From NCBI GenBank assembly GCA_035623275.1, contig DASPTT010000127.1, forward strand, positions 21,586 to 85,585: 64,000 bases of DNA. The letters run 5' to 3'. How positions within the stretch are numbered: position 1 is the first letter of the stretch; each line of letters starts with the position of its first letter. Made by a program: the position numbers and the translations under genes. The DNA comes from DASPTT01 sp035623275. Lineage in GTDB: Bacteria > Actinomycetota > Acidimicrobiia > Acidimicrobiales > UBA8190. The notes below the pieces were generated by a model. It was not told the DNA's origin. It searched no databases and was given only the letters and a program-made list of their open reading frames with translations. Shown here in pieces: positions 16,513 through 24,784 of the stretch.

Positions 16513-18345
16513 TCAGCCGCCGCCCGTCGAGGCCGAGTCCGCGGGGCCCGGTGCGCTCGGCGGGAGGTGGCGGACGAGGATGGGGATGTTGCCGTTGACG
16601 TACCCGGCGACGGTGGTGCCCGGCTCGTGCAAGGGGTACGCCGCACTGCAACAGACGATCACCTCCAGGTCGGCCCGGCCGGTGGGGGCGAAGCTCGGGT
16701 CGAAGAGGTAGACGTACGAGCTGGGCACCTCGACGACCTTGCCCGAGCGCATCGCCTGGTCCGCGATCGCCTCGGCGATGGGGGCGTTGTCCGGTGAGCC
16801 GGGCTGGACCAGCACGACGTGGGTGGTGGGGGCTCGCACGGCCGGTGCTGCGGCCACCCAGGCCTGGCGGGCGAAGTCCACCGTGGTGGCGGAAGCCGGT
16901 CCGCGATGGAGCGTGGCCACGCTGGCCAGGAGGGACACGGCGCAGGCCAGGGCGATGGCCCAGCGCGGACCCGCCCGCCGGGCGCGCGGCGCGGGCGCGT
17001 GGCCGGCGGGACGCGCCAGTCGCCGACCCAGCGCGTCGGCCACCAGCTCGACGGCGAGGAGCCATACGGGGATGACGAAGGGCTGCATCCATTGCACGAG
17101 GTACGGGTACAGCGGGCCTTGGGCGCCGAAGGCCGACACGGTGCCGGCCAGGAGCGCCACCGCCGTCGCCCCGGCCAACGCGGCGCGCATCCACGAACGC
17201 CGGCGCGCGAACACGACGAGGAGCACGACCGAGGCCACCAGGTAGAGGAAGAAGAACGGGTGGGTCACGATGCCGTGGCGGGTGAGGACGATCGGGTTGG
17301 CGTCGTTGACCTGACCGGCGTCGTCGAGTCGGAAGGGGAACGACGCCCAGACCGTGTCGACGGCACGGATGCTGTCGAGCCCGTGGTGCCCGCTGTGGTT
17401 GGTCCGGAAGAACGTGACCAGCTGCGACATGTTGCCCGGGTGCTGCGTGGCCTGCTGGTACAGCGGGAGGGACCAGAACACGGCGAGGACGGCGGCGAGC
17501 GACACGCCCCGCCACGTCCACTGCCGCCAGCCGGCGGCGGGCCGCGGCTCGTCTCGGCCGCCCGCGCCGCCGCGGGACAGCAGGGCGGCGACGATCCTGG
17601 TGGCGAGCGCCGCCACCACCAGCGCGCCGACCACGATGCCGGTGCTCACATCGGTCTGGACGAGGAAGGACGCGGTCGCCGCGGTGCCGAGGAGCGCGGG
17701 CCACCACACCCGCGCGCTGGCCACGCGCGCGCAGAGGACGATGAGCAGCAAGGCGGGGACCGCCACCGCGTAGGGGTTCCACAGGGCGGCGACGCGGTCG
17801 AAGCTGAAGGACCACTGGAAGGCGGCCAGCAGCGCAGCCGCCACCCACCCGGCGCGCGGGCCGAGCCAGCGCCAGACGAGGATCACGACGAGGGCCGCGG
17901 CGAGCGCGGTGCCGAGGAGGCAGCCGGCGAGCAGCGCCACCGGGCTGCCGCCGCCGACGGCCCGGAACACCCCGAGGAAGAAGAACCAGGCAGGACCGGG
18001 ATGGTGCCAGCCGAAACGCGAGTACGGCCCGAGGAACATCTTGCCCCGATACACATTGAGCGAGGCGATGTCCGTGAGCGCCTGGTCGCCCCAGAGCCAG
18101 ACGGGTGGCCGCAGGATCGCGAGCCGCGCGACGGTCAGCAGGAGCGGCGCCGCGCCCACCACCGCGGCGGCGGCCATGGCCCAGCCGGAAGGGCCCGGTG
18201 CCGGGGGCGGAGGCGACGTGGCCGGATCGACCGGGGCGGGAGCGCCGGCGGGTCCGGCGGTCGTCGGGGCCCTGTCGGCCGTGCCGGGCGTGTGGTTGGT
18301 GTCCGCCTCGAGCTCGTCGTCGGACGCGGTTCGGGGCGACGGCAC
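16513..18345 (-). CDS. Large multi-pass membrane protein, GT39/GT-C glycosyltransferase-like
   Basis: 610 residues. After a hydrophilic, Pro-rich N-terminus come about ten to eleven membrane segments. The first loop has LWGDQALTDIASLNVYRGKM, where the paired acidic residue fits the catalytic loop of polyprenyl-phosphate-sugar-dependent GT-C enzymes. RFGWHHPGPAWFFFLG follows, also typical of bacterial PMT-like proteins. The C-terminal 120 residues are extracytoplasmic. The donor and acceptor are unknown. The GTG at 18345 has CACAAT exactly 6 bases upstream and no ribosome site, so a leaderless transcript is possible. Confidence 0.7.
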   Translation of the reverse strand: MPSPRTASDDELEADTNHTPGTADRAPTTAGPAGAPAPVDPATSPPPPAPGPSGWAMAAAAVVGAAPLLLTVARLAILRPPVWLWGDQALTDIASLNVYRGKMFLGPYSRFGWHHPGPAWFFFLGVFRAVGGGSPVALLAGCLLGTALAAALVVILVWRWLGPRAGWVAAALLAAFQWSFSFDRVAALWNPYAVAVPALLLIVLCARVASARVWWPALLGTAATASFLVQTDVSTGIVVGALVVAALATRIVAALLSRGGAGGRDEPRPAAGWRQWTWRGVSLAAVLAVFWSLPLYQQATQHPGNMSQLVTFFRTNHSGHHGLDSIRAVDTVWASFPFRLDDAGQVNDANPIVLTRHGIVTHPFFFLYLVASVVLLVVFARRRSWMRAALAGATAVALLAGTVSAFGAQGPLYPYLVQWMQPFVIPVWLLAVELVADALGRRLARPAGHAPAPRARRAGPRWAIALACAVSLLASVATLHRGPASATTVDFARQAWVAAAPAVRAPTTHVVLVQPGSPDNAPIAEAIADQAMRSGKVVEVPSSYVYLFDPSFAPTGRADLEVIVCCSAAYPLHEPGTTVAGYVNGNIPILVRHLPPSAPGPADSASTGGG

Positions 18346-18488
18346 CGGGTCATTGTGGCCGACGGGACGGTCTCGGCCCGGCCACCATCAGGGTCTCCCT
18401 GCGTGACCAGGACAAAGAACCGACAACCGCGGGCCGTCGTCCGGGCGGGCCGCTCAGGTCGGTGCCGGGTGTGCCGATACCTCTCGCC

Positions 18489-19466
18489 ATGGAGGAGGCG
18501 GGAGTGCGGCGCGCCGCGCGGTGGCGGATCTTGCCGGCGGGGCGTCGGGGCCGCGTCGCCGCCGCCCTGGTCGTCGGCGAGGTCCTGGCCCTGGTGGCGC
18601 TCGCCGCGCACTTCGACACCCCTGCGACCTTCAGCGCCACGGTGACCGAGGCACGGCTGACCGCACCCCTCCACGCACCGCATCATGCCGCCCCGGCCGC
18701 GCCGGTGGCGCCGACCCCGCCCCCGCCGCCGGCCCCGACCACCACCCTCCCCGCGCCGCCCCCGGCCCCCACGCCCGCACCGGCGCCCGCGCCGGTGCCG
18801 CCCCCGGCCCCGACGGCGGCCCGCGTCACGGTCCGGCCACCGGACCCCGCGGCCAACATCCCGCCGTCGCCCGACTTCCTCGACTCGTGCTCGGGCACCG
18901 CCTACGACGACTCGTCGGGGTGCGTCGACGCCACGCTGGCCGCGATCAACAACGGCCGCGCCCACGAGGGCGTGGCCCCCATGGCGCTGCCGTCGAACTG
19001 GTACTCGCTGACCGCCCAGCAGCAGACCTTCGTCATGACGAACCTCGAGCGCACGGCGCGGGGCATGGCCCCGCTGTCGGAGATGGCGACGGGGCTCGAG
19101 GGCGCCGCGCAGCAGGGGGCCGCCACCGGGCAGGACCCCTCCCCCCCGGCCGGCTACCCGTTCACGGAGTGGGGCTCGAACTGGGCCGGGGAGATGGGCA
19201 ACCCCCTCGAGGCGCTCTACTACTGGATGTACGACGACGGGCCGGGCTCGTCGAACATCGAGTGCTCGCCCTCCGACTCGTCGGGTTGCTGGGGGCACCG
19301 CCACAACATCCTGCTGCCGATGGCGTGCAACCCCTGCGTGCTGGGCGCGGGCTACGACGCGCACGGGTACCAGGGCATGCCCAGCCTGACCGAGCTGCTG
19401 GTGGACACCTCCGGGTCGCCGCCCGCGGACTTCACCTGGGCCCAGGAGCAGCCCTACCTGGGCTGA
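18489..19466 (+). CDS. Secreted CAP (SCP/PR1)-like domain protein
   Basis: 325 residues. A basic N-terminus and one hydrophobic helix (VAAALVVGEVLALVALAA) act as signal or anchor; a Pro/Ala-rich stretch of about 60 residues follows. The C-terminal domain has the CAP signature elements: TNLERTARGMAPL near the first helix and CWGHRHNILLP, equivalent to the family GH..N motif. The domain has several cysteine pairs (SCSGTAYDDSSGC, ECSPSDSSGC, CNPC), consistent with an extracytoplasmic disulfide-bonded fold. Its role is unknown. The 3' end overlaps that of the convergent acyltransferase by 13 bp. Confidence 0.78.
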   Translation: MEEAGVRRAARWRILPAGRRGRVAAALVVGEVLALVALAAHFDTPATFSATVTEARLTAPLHAPHHAAPAAPVAPTPPPPPAPTTTLPAPPPAPTPAPAPAPVPPPAPTAARVTVRPPDPAANIPPSPDFLDSCSGTAYDDSSGCVDATLAAINNGRAHEGVAPMALPSNWYSLTAQQQTFVMTNLERTARGMAPLSEMATGLEGAAQQGAATGQDPSPPAGYPFTEWGSNWAGEMGNPLEALYYWMYDDGPGSSNIECSPSDSSGCWGHRHNILLPMACNPCVLGAGYDAHGYQGMPSLTELLVDTSGSPPADFTWAQEQPYLG

Positions 19467-21490
19467 GACCCACGGGGCTGCGACGCAAGGGGCTGCGACG
19501 CACGGCGCGCCGCGGCCGCGTTGGACCGGACGAACGACGCGCTCGGGTGGTCATCGGGGCAGTTCCCCGGCGGGATCTCGTACTTGCCGTCGTGCACCCA
19601 CGGGCCGTTCCACCACGCGCCCGACGGTGCCGGCAGCGACCAGGCGGCGTGGACGTCCGCCAGCACCGCGCCGACGTAGCGCGCCGCGCCGGCGGGGCAC
19701 AGGTGCACGCCGTCGAGCGCGCGCACCCGCACCCAGGTGCCGGCGGCCGAGGGCAGCCACGGGGAGAAGCGTCCGTCCAGCGCGACGGTGTCGGCCACCG
19801 GGAGGAAAGCGACGGTACCGGGGTGGGCGGCCGCCTCGGCCGTGGCGATGGCGTTCCAGCGCTGACGGGCCTTCTCGGTTGCCGCCGACTGCGCGGCGCT
19901 CTGGAACAGCAGGGACCCGTTGCGGGGGAACGACAGCAGGACCACGCCGTGCACCCCGTCACCAGGGGCGAGCAGGGTGGCCAGGGCGCGCTCGAGCAAC
20001 GCTCGGTAGGCGACGGGGTCGGCGCTGGCTCGCTGCCAGTCCCAGCTCCAGGTGCCGATGACCACGTCGGGGTGGATGTGGGCGACGGCGTCGGCCAGTT
20101 CGGCCAGCGCGTTGGGGTCGCGGGCCAGGCCCCAGCCCGGGAAGGCCACGCTCTGGACCTGGGCCCCGCCGGCGGCGGCGAAGGCGGCGGTGAAGGCGGA
20201 GGTCGTCTGGTCCATCACGCTGTCGCCCATGAGCATGACCCGCAGCGGCCGGCCCGCCGGCGGCGGCACGTGGAAGACGACGGGGACGGCCGACGTGCCG
20301 GGGGCGGGGGGCGCGGCGGCGCCCGCTGCGGCCACGGGGGCCGTTGCCGCCAGCACCGCAGCGGCGGTGACGCCGACCGCCGTAGGGGCCAGGACCCGGC
20401 GCCACCCGGCCAGGCCGTGGCGGCGGACCGGGCGCTCGACGAGGTAGTAGCTGGCCGTGGCCAGCGTCACGGTGACGGCCAGGCGCACCGCGTCGACGGC
20501 CCAGCCGGGCATCCCGGTGGTGGAGCGGGTGACGGCGACGAACACCGGCCAGTGCCACAGGTACAGGCCGTAGGAGATCGCACCGACCCAGACCACCGGC
20601 CGCCACGACAGGGCACGGCCGAAGGGTCCGCGCGCGTCGCACGACACGCTCAGCACGACGAGGGCCCCGAGTGCGGCGGCGACGACGAACCCGCCGTGGA
20701 ACATCCAGCGGGGCGGGCCCCCCAGAACGCACCACCCGGTGACGAGCGCGGCCAGCGCCAGGGGCCCCGCCATGCGCAGGACCTGGGTCGCCCGTCGGCT
20801 GGGCGCGCCGCGTCCGGACACCGCCATGGCGGCGAGCGCGCCGGCCATGAGCTCGAAGGCGCGCGTGTCGGTGCCGAAGTAGGCGCGGGTCACGTCGACG
20901 TTCCCGGCGCTGAGCAGCGCCATGGCCGTGGCGGAGGCCACGGCGACGACCGCGGTGACGGTGACGGCCAGCGGCCGCCAGCGGCGGCCTCCGGCGCGCA
21001 GGAGGACCAGGAGCAGCAACGGCCAGAGCAGGTAGAACTGCTCCTCGATGGCGAGGGACCACGTGTGCTCGAGCGGGGAAGGCGTCGTGAACTGGGCGAA
21101 GTAGGTGCTGTGCCCGGCGATGAAGTGCCAGTTGGCCGCGTAGAACAGCGCAGCGAGCCCGTCGCCCCGCAAGGCGCCGCGGTTGACGCCGGGGCCGCCG
21201 AGCGCCGCGTACAGCGCGATGGCGCCGAGGACGAGCAGGAGCGCGGGCAGCAGTCGGCGGGCCCGGCGGGCCCAGAACGCCCCGAGCCGGATCGTCCCCG
21301 TGCGCCCGCGTTCCTCGAGGAGCAGGCCCGTGATGAGGTACCCCGATAGTACGAAGAACAGGTCGACGCCGAGGTACCCGCCCCCGGCCCAGCCCAGGCC
21401 CAGGTGATAGGCGATGACGGCGACCACGGCCAGCGCCCGCAGGCCGTCGAGGGCGGGGATGTGACGGTGGGAGGTGACAGGCTCGTCCAT
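19454..21490 (-). CDS. OafA/YrhL-type acyltransferase with C-terminal SGNH domain
   Basis: 678 residues, the same architecture as the protein at 8935-10935. The acyltransferase-3 membrane domain opens with ALDGLRALAVVAVIAYHLG, then GGGYLGVDLFFVLSGYLITG and TWSLAIEEQFYLLWP. The C-terminal SGNH domain begins with VMLMGDSVMDQTTS and has DGVHLCPAGAARY near its end, which supplies the Asp/His pair. Likely role: O-acetylation or O-acylation of a surface polymer. The C-terminus carries two copies of a 15-bp unit (19474-19503) encoding SQP-type repeats. Start at the ATG 21490; a longer frame upstream is not supported. It is divergent from hsp20. Confidence 0.87.
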   Translation of the reverse strand: MDEPVTSHRHIPALDGLRALAVVAVIAYHLGLGWAGGGYLGVDLFFVLSGYLITGLLLEERGRTGTIRLGAFWARRARRLLPALLLVLGAIALYAALGGPGVNRGALRGDGLAALFYAANWHFIAGHSTYFAQFTTPSPLEHTWSLAIEEQFYLLWPLLLLVLLRAGGRRWRPLAVTVTAVVAVASATAMALLSAGNVDVTRAYFGTDTRAFELMAGALAAMAVSGRGAPSRRATQVLRMAGPLALAALVTGWCVLGGPPRWMFHGGFVVAAALGALVVLSVSCDARGPFGRALSWRPVVWVGAISYGLYLWHWPVFVAVTRSTTGMPGWAVDAVRLAVTVTLATASYYLVERPVRRHGLAGWRRVLAPTAVGVTAAAVLAATAPVAAAGAAAPPAPGTSAVPVVFHVPPPAGRPLRVMLMGDSVMDQTTSAFTAAFAAAGGAQVQSVAFPGWGLARDPNALAELADAVAHIHPDVVIGTWSWDWQRASADPVAYRALLERALATLLAPGDGVHGVVLLSFPRNGSLLFQSAAQSAATEKARQRWNAIATAEAAAHPGTVAFLPVADTVALDGRFSPWLPSAAGTWVRVRALDGVHLCPAGAARYVGAVLADVHAAWSLPAPSGAWWNGPWVHDGKYEIPPGNCPDDHPSASFVRSNAAAARRASQPLASQPRGSQPR

Positions 21491-21599
21491 ACGCGTGGGT
21501 TCGTGACCGAGTGGGCGGAGCGACACCCCCCGAGCCCAGGTCGCTCCACCCATTTTGCCTGTTGACGTGCCCTGACGGCGCGCACCCCCGGTGCGCACC

Positions 21600-21613
21600 G
21601 GGACCTTGGTCCC
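21600..21613. promoter_or_regulatory. DosR-box-like palindrome upstream of hsp20
   Basis: GGGACC-TT-GGTCCC, a perfect 6+2+6 palindrome 83 bases before the hsp20 ATG. The mycobacterial DosR consensus core is GGGACT-WW-AGTCCC, so 12 of 14 positions agree and symmetry is kept. A second palindrome, GGTGCGCACC, abuts it at 21590-21599. The site also lies 110 bases before the divergent acyltransferase gene. Confidence 0.5.
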
Positions 21614-21696
21614 TGGTCGTCCTGGAGGCCGGGGCGCATGGTCGACGTAGGGCGGGCCGCTGAATCCCGCCTGGTGTAGGGAAGGAGGTGGATTCC

Positions 21697-22122
21697 ATGA
21701 CCCTGATGCGACGAGACCGAATGGGCCTCGACTGGACTCTGCCGGAGCGGTGGCGGCGGATGTTCGACTTCGACGCCGATCTCGGCGGCTGGCTGCGGGT
21801 CGAGGAGTTCAAGGACGGGGACGCCATGGTGGTGCGGGCGGAGCTGCCCGACGTCGACCCGGACAAGGACGTCGAGGTCACCGTGAGCGAGGGCATGTTG
21901 CACATCCGGGCCCAGCGCTCGGCGCGCGAGGAGCACAAGGACAAGGAGGGCTATCGCTCCGAGTTCCGCTACGGCTCCTTTGAGCGCGACATCCTGCTCC
22001 CCAAGGGGGTCGAGGACGCCGACGTGGTCGCGACCTACAAGGACGGGGTGCTCGAGGTGCGCGTGCCGTTGCCGGCCGTGCCGAAGGAGACGACCACGAA
22101 GGTCACCGTCCGGCGGACCTGA
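21697..22122 (+). CDS. Hsp20 / alpha-crystallin family small heat-shock protein
   Basis: 141 residues. The alpha-crystallin domain covers about residues 40-138: it opens with VEEFKDGDAMVVRAELP, runs through VSEGMLHIRAQRSAR, and closes with YKDGVLEVRVPLP, where GVLEV is the conserved family motif. These proteins hold unfolded proteins in the cytoplasm without ATP. The ATG at 21697 is chosen because GGAGG ends 8 bases before it; a GTG at 21688 overlaps that ribosome site. A DosR-like palindrome lies upstream. The 3' end overlaps the convergent hydrogenase protease gene by 20 bp. Confidence 0.93.
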   Translation: MTLMRRDRMGLDWTLPERWRRMFDFDADLGGWLRVEEFKDGDAMVVRAELPDVDPDKDVEVTVSEGMLHIRAQRSAREEHKDKEGYRSEFRYGSFERDILLPKGVEDADVVATYKDGVLEVRVPLPAVPKETTTKVTVRRT

Positions 22123-22666
22123 GGCGCTGTGCGGCCGCCACGGTCGCCAGGACGAGAGCGACGGCGTCCGGGACGGCTTGGGCCACCTCGGTGCTGAGGC
22201 CGGTGCCGCGTCCGAAGGCCGCGCCGGCCACCGTCACGAGGACGACGCGGGCCGGGCCGTGACCCAGGGCGCGGGCCAGGCGGACGGCGCGTACGACGCC
22301 GAAGCCGTGCGTGCTGGACGGGCCGCCCGTGTGCCCCGGTGTGGGCGGGCTCGGGTCGTTTTGGCGCGGCAGGCTAGGGGGCTCTGAGGCGGCCTCGGGG
22401 CCGGAGAGCTCTACCAGGGTGACCGTTCCCGGGGGGCCCGAGCGGGTGGCGTCGACGATGACCGCCAGCGCCGCGTCGTCCCATCGCCCGAGCAGGTCGA
22501 GGGGGTCGGCGATCCCTGCGAGGACCTCGGCCGTGGTGCCGGGGTCGGGATTGCCGGGGGCACCGGCGCGCGCCGCCACGGCGTGCGCCACCACGGGGCC
22601 GACGCCGTCGTCGCTTCGGTACTCGTTGCCGATGCCGGCGACCACCACGCGGGGGCGGGGGCTCAC
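22103..22666 (-). CDS. Hydrogenase maturation protease (HycI/HyaD family)
   Basis: About 187 residues. The N-terminus has VVVAGIGNEYRSDDGVGP, the nickel-sensing GxGNxxxxDDGxGP motif of the endopeptidases that cut the C-terminal tail of [NiFe]-hydrogenase large subunits after nickel insertion. The metal-binding acidic residues in DDG are present. A VDATRSG segment follows, as in the family, and HGFGVVRAVRLA supplies the conserved histidine. The GTG start overlaps the stop of the large-subunit gene by 4 bases (GTGA), so it is the last gene of the hydrogenase operon. The hypABCDEF genes needed for the NiFe(CN)2CO centre are not in the window. Confidence 0.9.
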   Translation of the reverse strand: MSPRPRVVVAGIGNEYRSDDGVGPVVAHAVAARAGAPGNPDPGTTAEVLAGIADPLDLLGRWDDAALAVIVDATRSGPPGTVTLVELSGPEAASEPPSLPRQNDPSPPTPGHTGGPSSTHGFGVVRAVRLARALGHGPARVVLVTVAGAAFGRGTGLSTEVAQAVPDAVALVLATVAAAQRLRSAGR

Positions 22667-24009
22667 CGACCCACTACCTGCACGTCGAGGAAGTGCGCCG
22701 CGCACGAGATGCAGGGGTCGTGGTTGCGCACGGCCTGCTCGCATCGGAGCGTGAGCTCCTCGTCGGGCAGGTGGAGGGACGCGCCCGCCACCCGGGCGAG
22801 GTCCGCTTCGATGGACAGATGGTTCTGCGAGGTCGGGGCCATGATGCGCGCCCGGGTGATGTCGCCCGCGCCGTCGAGGTCGTAGTGGTGGACCAGGAGC
22901 CCTCGCGGTGCCTCGGTGGCCCCGGTGCCCGAGCCGGGCCCCGGACGGACGACGGCGGCCGGCGGGTCCGGTGGCTCGTAGGCGTCGATGAGCGCCAGGG
23001 CCTCGTCACAGGCGAAGACCAGCTCCACCGCGCGCACCACGATGCTGCGGAAGGGGTTGGTGCAGACGGGACCGAGGCCGGCGGCGGCCGCCGCCTCGCG
23101 CGCGACGGGAGGCAGCTGTGACCCGTTGTGCGCGTAGCGGGCCAAGGGGCCCGTCAGGTACGGGTCCTGTCCCTCGATCCGGGCGTGCAGGGCGGTGGAA
23201 CGCGACGAGTGCTCCTCGACCACGAGGTCGTTGAACTCGCCCGGTGAGAGGGATCGGCCGTCGCCGGTCATCACGCTGCCCGACTCGACGGCGTAGTGCT
23301 CGGGGTGGTGGAGCGCCACGAATCGGTACTCGGCCTCCACGTCGGGGAAGTCGAAGCCCGCCACCCAGGCCACGGTGGCCAGGGCGTCGTCGCGTGCCCG
23401 GCGCAGCGGCTCGGCGAGGGCGCGCAGCTCCGGCGCGTCAGGGGCCCGGTAGAAGCCACCGACGCGCACGTTCACCGGGTGCACGGCGCGCCCGCCCACC
23501 GCCGTCATGAGCGCGTTCCCGGTCCGCTTGATGCGCAGCCCGCGCTCGACCGCCGGCCGGTCCCGCTCCGCCAGCGCGACCGCGTCGGCGCAGCCGAGGA
23601 AGTCGGGCGCATGGAGCAGGTACACGTGCAGGGCGTGGCTCTGGATCCACTCGCCGCAGTACAGGAGGCGGCGCAGGGCGCCGACGCGGGGGTCGGGGGA
23701 CGACCCGAGCGCATCCTCCACGGCCGCGCACGCGCTCATCTGGTAGGCGACGGGGCAGATCCCGCAGATCCGCGCCGTGATGTCGGGCGCCTCGTCGAAG
23801 CGCCGGCCCACCAGCAGGGCTTCGAAGAACCGCGGGGGCTCGAAGATCTCCAGGGCCACCTCGGCGACGGCCCCGTCCCGGACCTCGACGCGCAGGGACC
23901 CCTCGCCCTCGACACGGGCGAGGCCGTCGACCGCCACGCGCCGTGCCTGCTCATTGCCGGTCATGTCACTGCCGGTCATGTCATTGCCGCCCATGTCATT
24001 GCCGGTCAT
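22663..24009 (-). CDS. hyhL: [NiFe]-hydrogenase group 3b, large (catalytic) subunit
   Basis: 448 residues. The L1 motif RICGICPVAYQM (near residue 81) and the C-terminal L2 motif DPCISCAAHFLDV provide the four cysteines of the NiFe site. The whole gene set (B, G, S, L) identifies group 3b, cytoplasmic NAD(P)-linked bidirectional hydrogenases. The first 20 residues are four copies of a 15-bp unit (MTGND, MGGND, MTGSD, MTGNE), so four in-frame ATGs exist at 24009, 23994, 23979 and 23964. The first is chosen because GGAGAG stands about 8 bases before it. The gene overlaps the small-subunit gene by 14 bp. Removal of the tail after L2 by the adjacent protease is expected. Confidence 0.95.
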   Translation of the reverse strand: MTGNDMGGNDMTGSDMTGNEQARRVAVDGLARVEGEGSLRVEVRDGAVAEVALEIFEPPRFFEALLVGRRFDEAPDITARICGICPVAYQMSACAAVEDALGSSPDPRVGALRRLLYCGEWIQSHALHVYLLHAPDFLGCADAVALAERDRPAVERGLRIKRTGNALMTAVGGRAVHPVNVRVGGFYRAPDAPELRALAEPLRRARDDALATVAWVAGFDFPDVEAEYRFVALHHPEHYAVESGSVMTGDGRSLSPGEFNDLVVEEHSSRSTALHARIEGQDPYLTGPLARYAHNGSQLPPVAREAAAAAGLGPVCTNPFRSIVVRAVELVFACDEALALIDAYEPPDPPAAVVRPGPGSGTGATEAPRGLLVHHYDLDGAGDITRARIMAPTSQNHLSIEADLARVAGASLHLPDEELTLRCEQAVRNHDPCISCAAHFLDVQVVGR

Positions 24010-24784
24010 GCTCGAGGCTCTCCTCTCGGAAGGCGGGGGCGCCGGCGTTGAAGGTGCGAAAGAGCCGGCTGACGTCGACGGGCGCGACCCCGAGCGATCG
24101 GAGCCGGCGCGCCAGGGCGCCGGTGTTGGCCGACTCGGACGGGCCGAAGCAGCCGAAGCAGCCGCGGTCGAGCGCGGGGCACAGGGCGCCGCAGCCGGTG
24201 CGCGTGACCGGGCCCAGACAGGCGACGCCCCGGTCCACCAGCAGGCAGACGGTGCCGCGGGCCTTGCACTCCTGGCACACGGTATGGCCGGGGACGACCG
24301 GGCGCCGCCCGGCGAGGAAGGCCGTGATCACCTCGAGGAGTTGGCGGCGGTCGATGGGGCAGCCGTGGAGCTCGAAGTCGACCTGCACATGGTCCGCGAC
24401 GGGGGTCGAGGTGGCGAGGCTGTGGACGTACTCGGGATGGGCGTACACGGTCGGGACGTACGCATGGGGCTCGACGAAGTTGCGCAGGCCCTGGATCCCG
24501 CCCGCCGTGGCGCAGGCGCCGATGGTGACCAGGGTGCGGGACTGGCGCCGCACCTCCTGGATGCGACGGGCGTCGTCCGGGGTGGTGATCGACCCCTCCA
24601 CCAGGGAGAGGTCGTAGGGCCCGGCCACCGACGCACGCGACATCTCGGTGAAGTGCGCGATCTCGATCGTCTCGGCCAGCGCCAGCAGCTCGTCCTCGCA
24701 GTCGAGGAGGGTCAGCTGGCAGCCGTCGCAGGAGGCGAACTTCCACACGGCCAGCGTCGGGCGCCGCACCCCCGGGCCGGTCAT
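23996..24784 (-). CDS. hyhS: [NiFe]-hydrogenase group 3b, small (Fe-S) subunit
   Basis: 262 residues. The proximal 4Fe-4S cluster motif SCDGCQLTLLDCE is near the N-terminus, with a further ligand region at ELHGCPIDRRQ. The C-terminal part, CQECKARGTVC and GCGALCPALDRGCFGCFGP, holds the other cluster ligands and is characteristic of group 3b small subunits. There is no twin-arginine signal, so the enzyme is cytoplasmic. It passes electrons between the NiFe site in the large subunit and the FAD/Fe-S subunits. The ATG overlaps the stop of hyhG (ATGA). Confidence 0.94.
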   Translation of the reverse strand: MTGPGVRRPTLAVWKFASCDGCQLTLLDCEDELLALAETIEIAHFTEMSRASVAGPYDLSLVEGSITTPDDARRIQEVRRQSRTLVTIGACATAGGIQGLRNFVEPHAYVPTVYAHPEYVHSLATSTPVADHVQVDFELHGCPIDRRQLLEVITAFLAGRRPVVPGHTVCQECKARGTVCLLVDRGVACLGPVTRTGCGALCPALDRGCFGCFGPSESANTGALARRLRSLGVAPVDVSRLFRTFNAGAPAFREESLEHDRQ

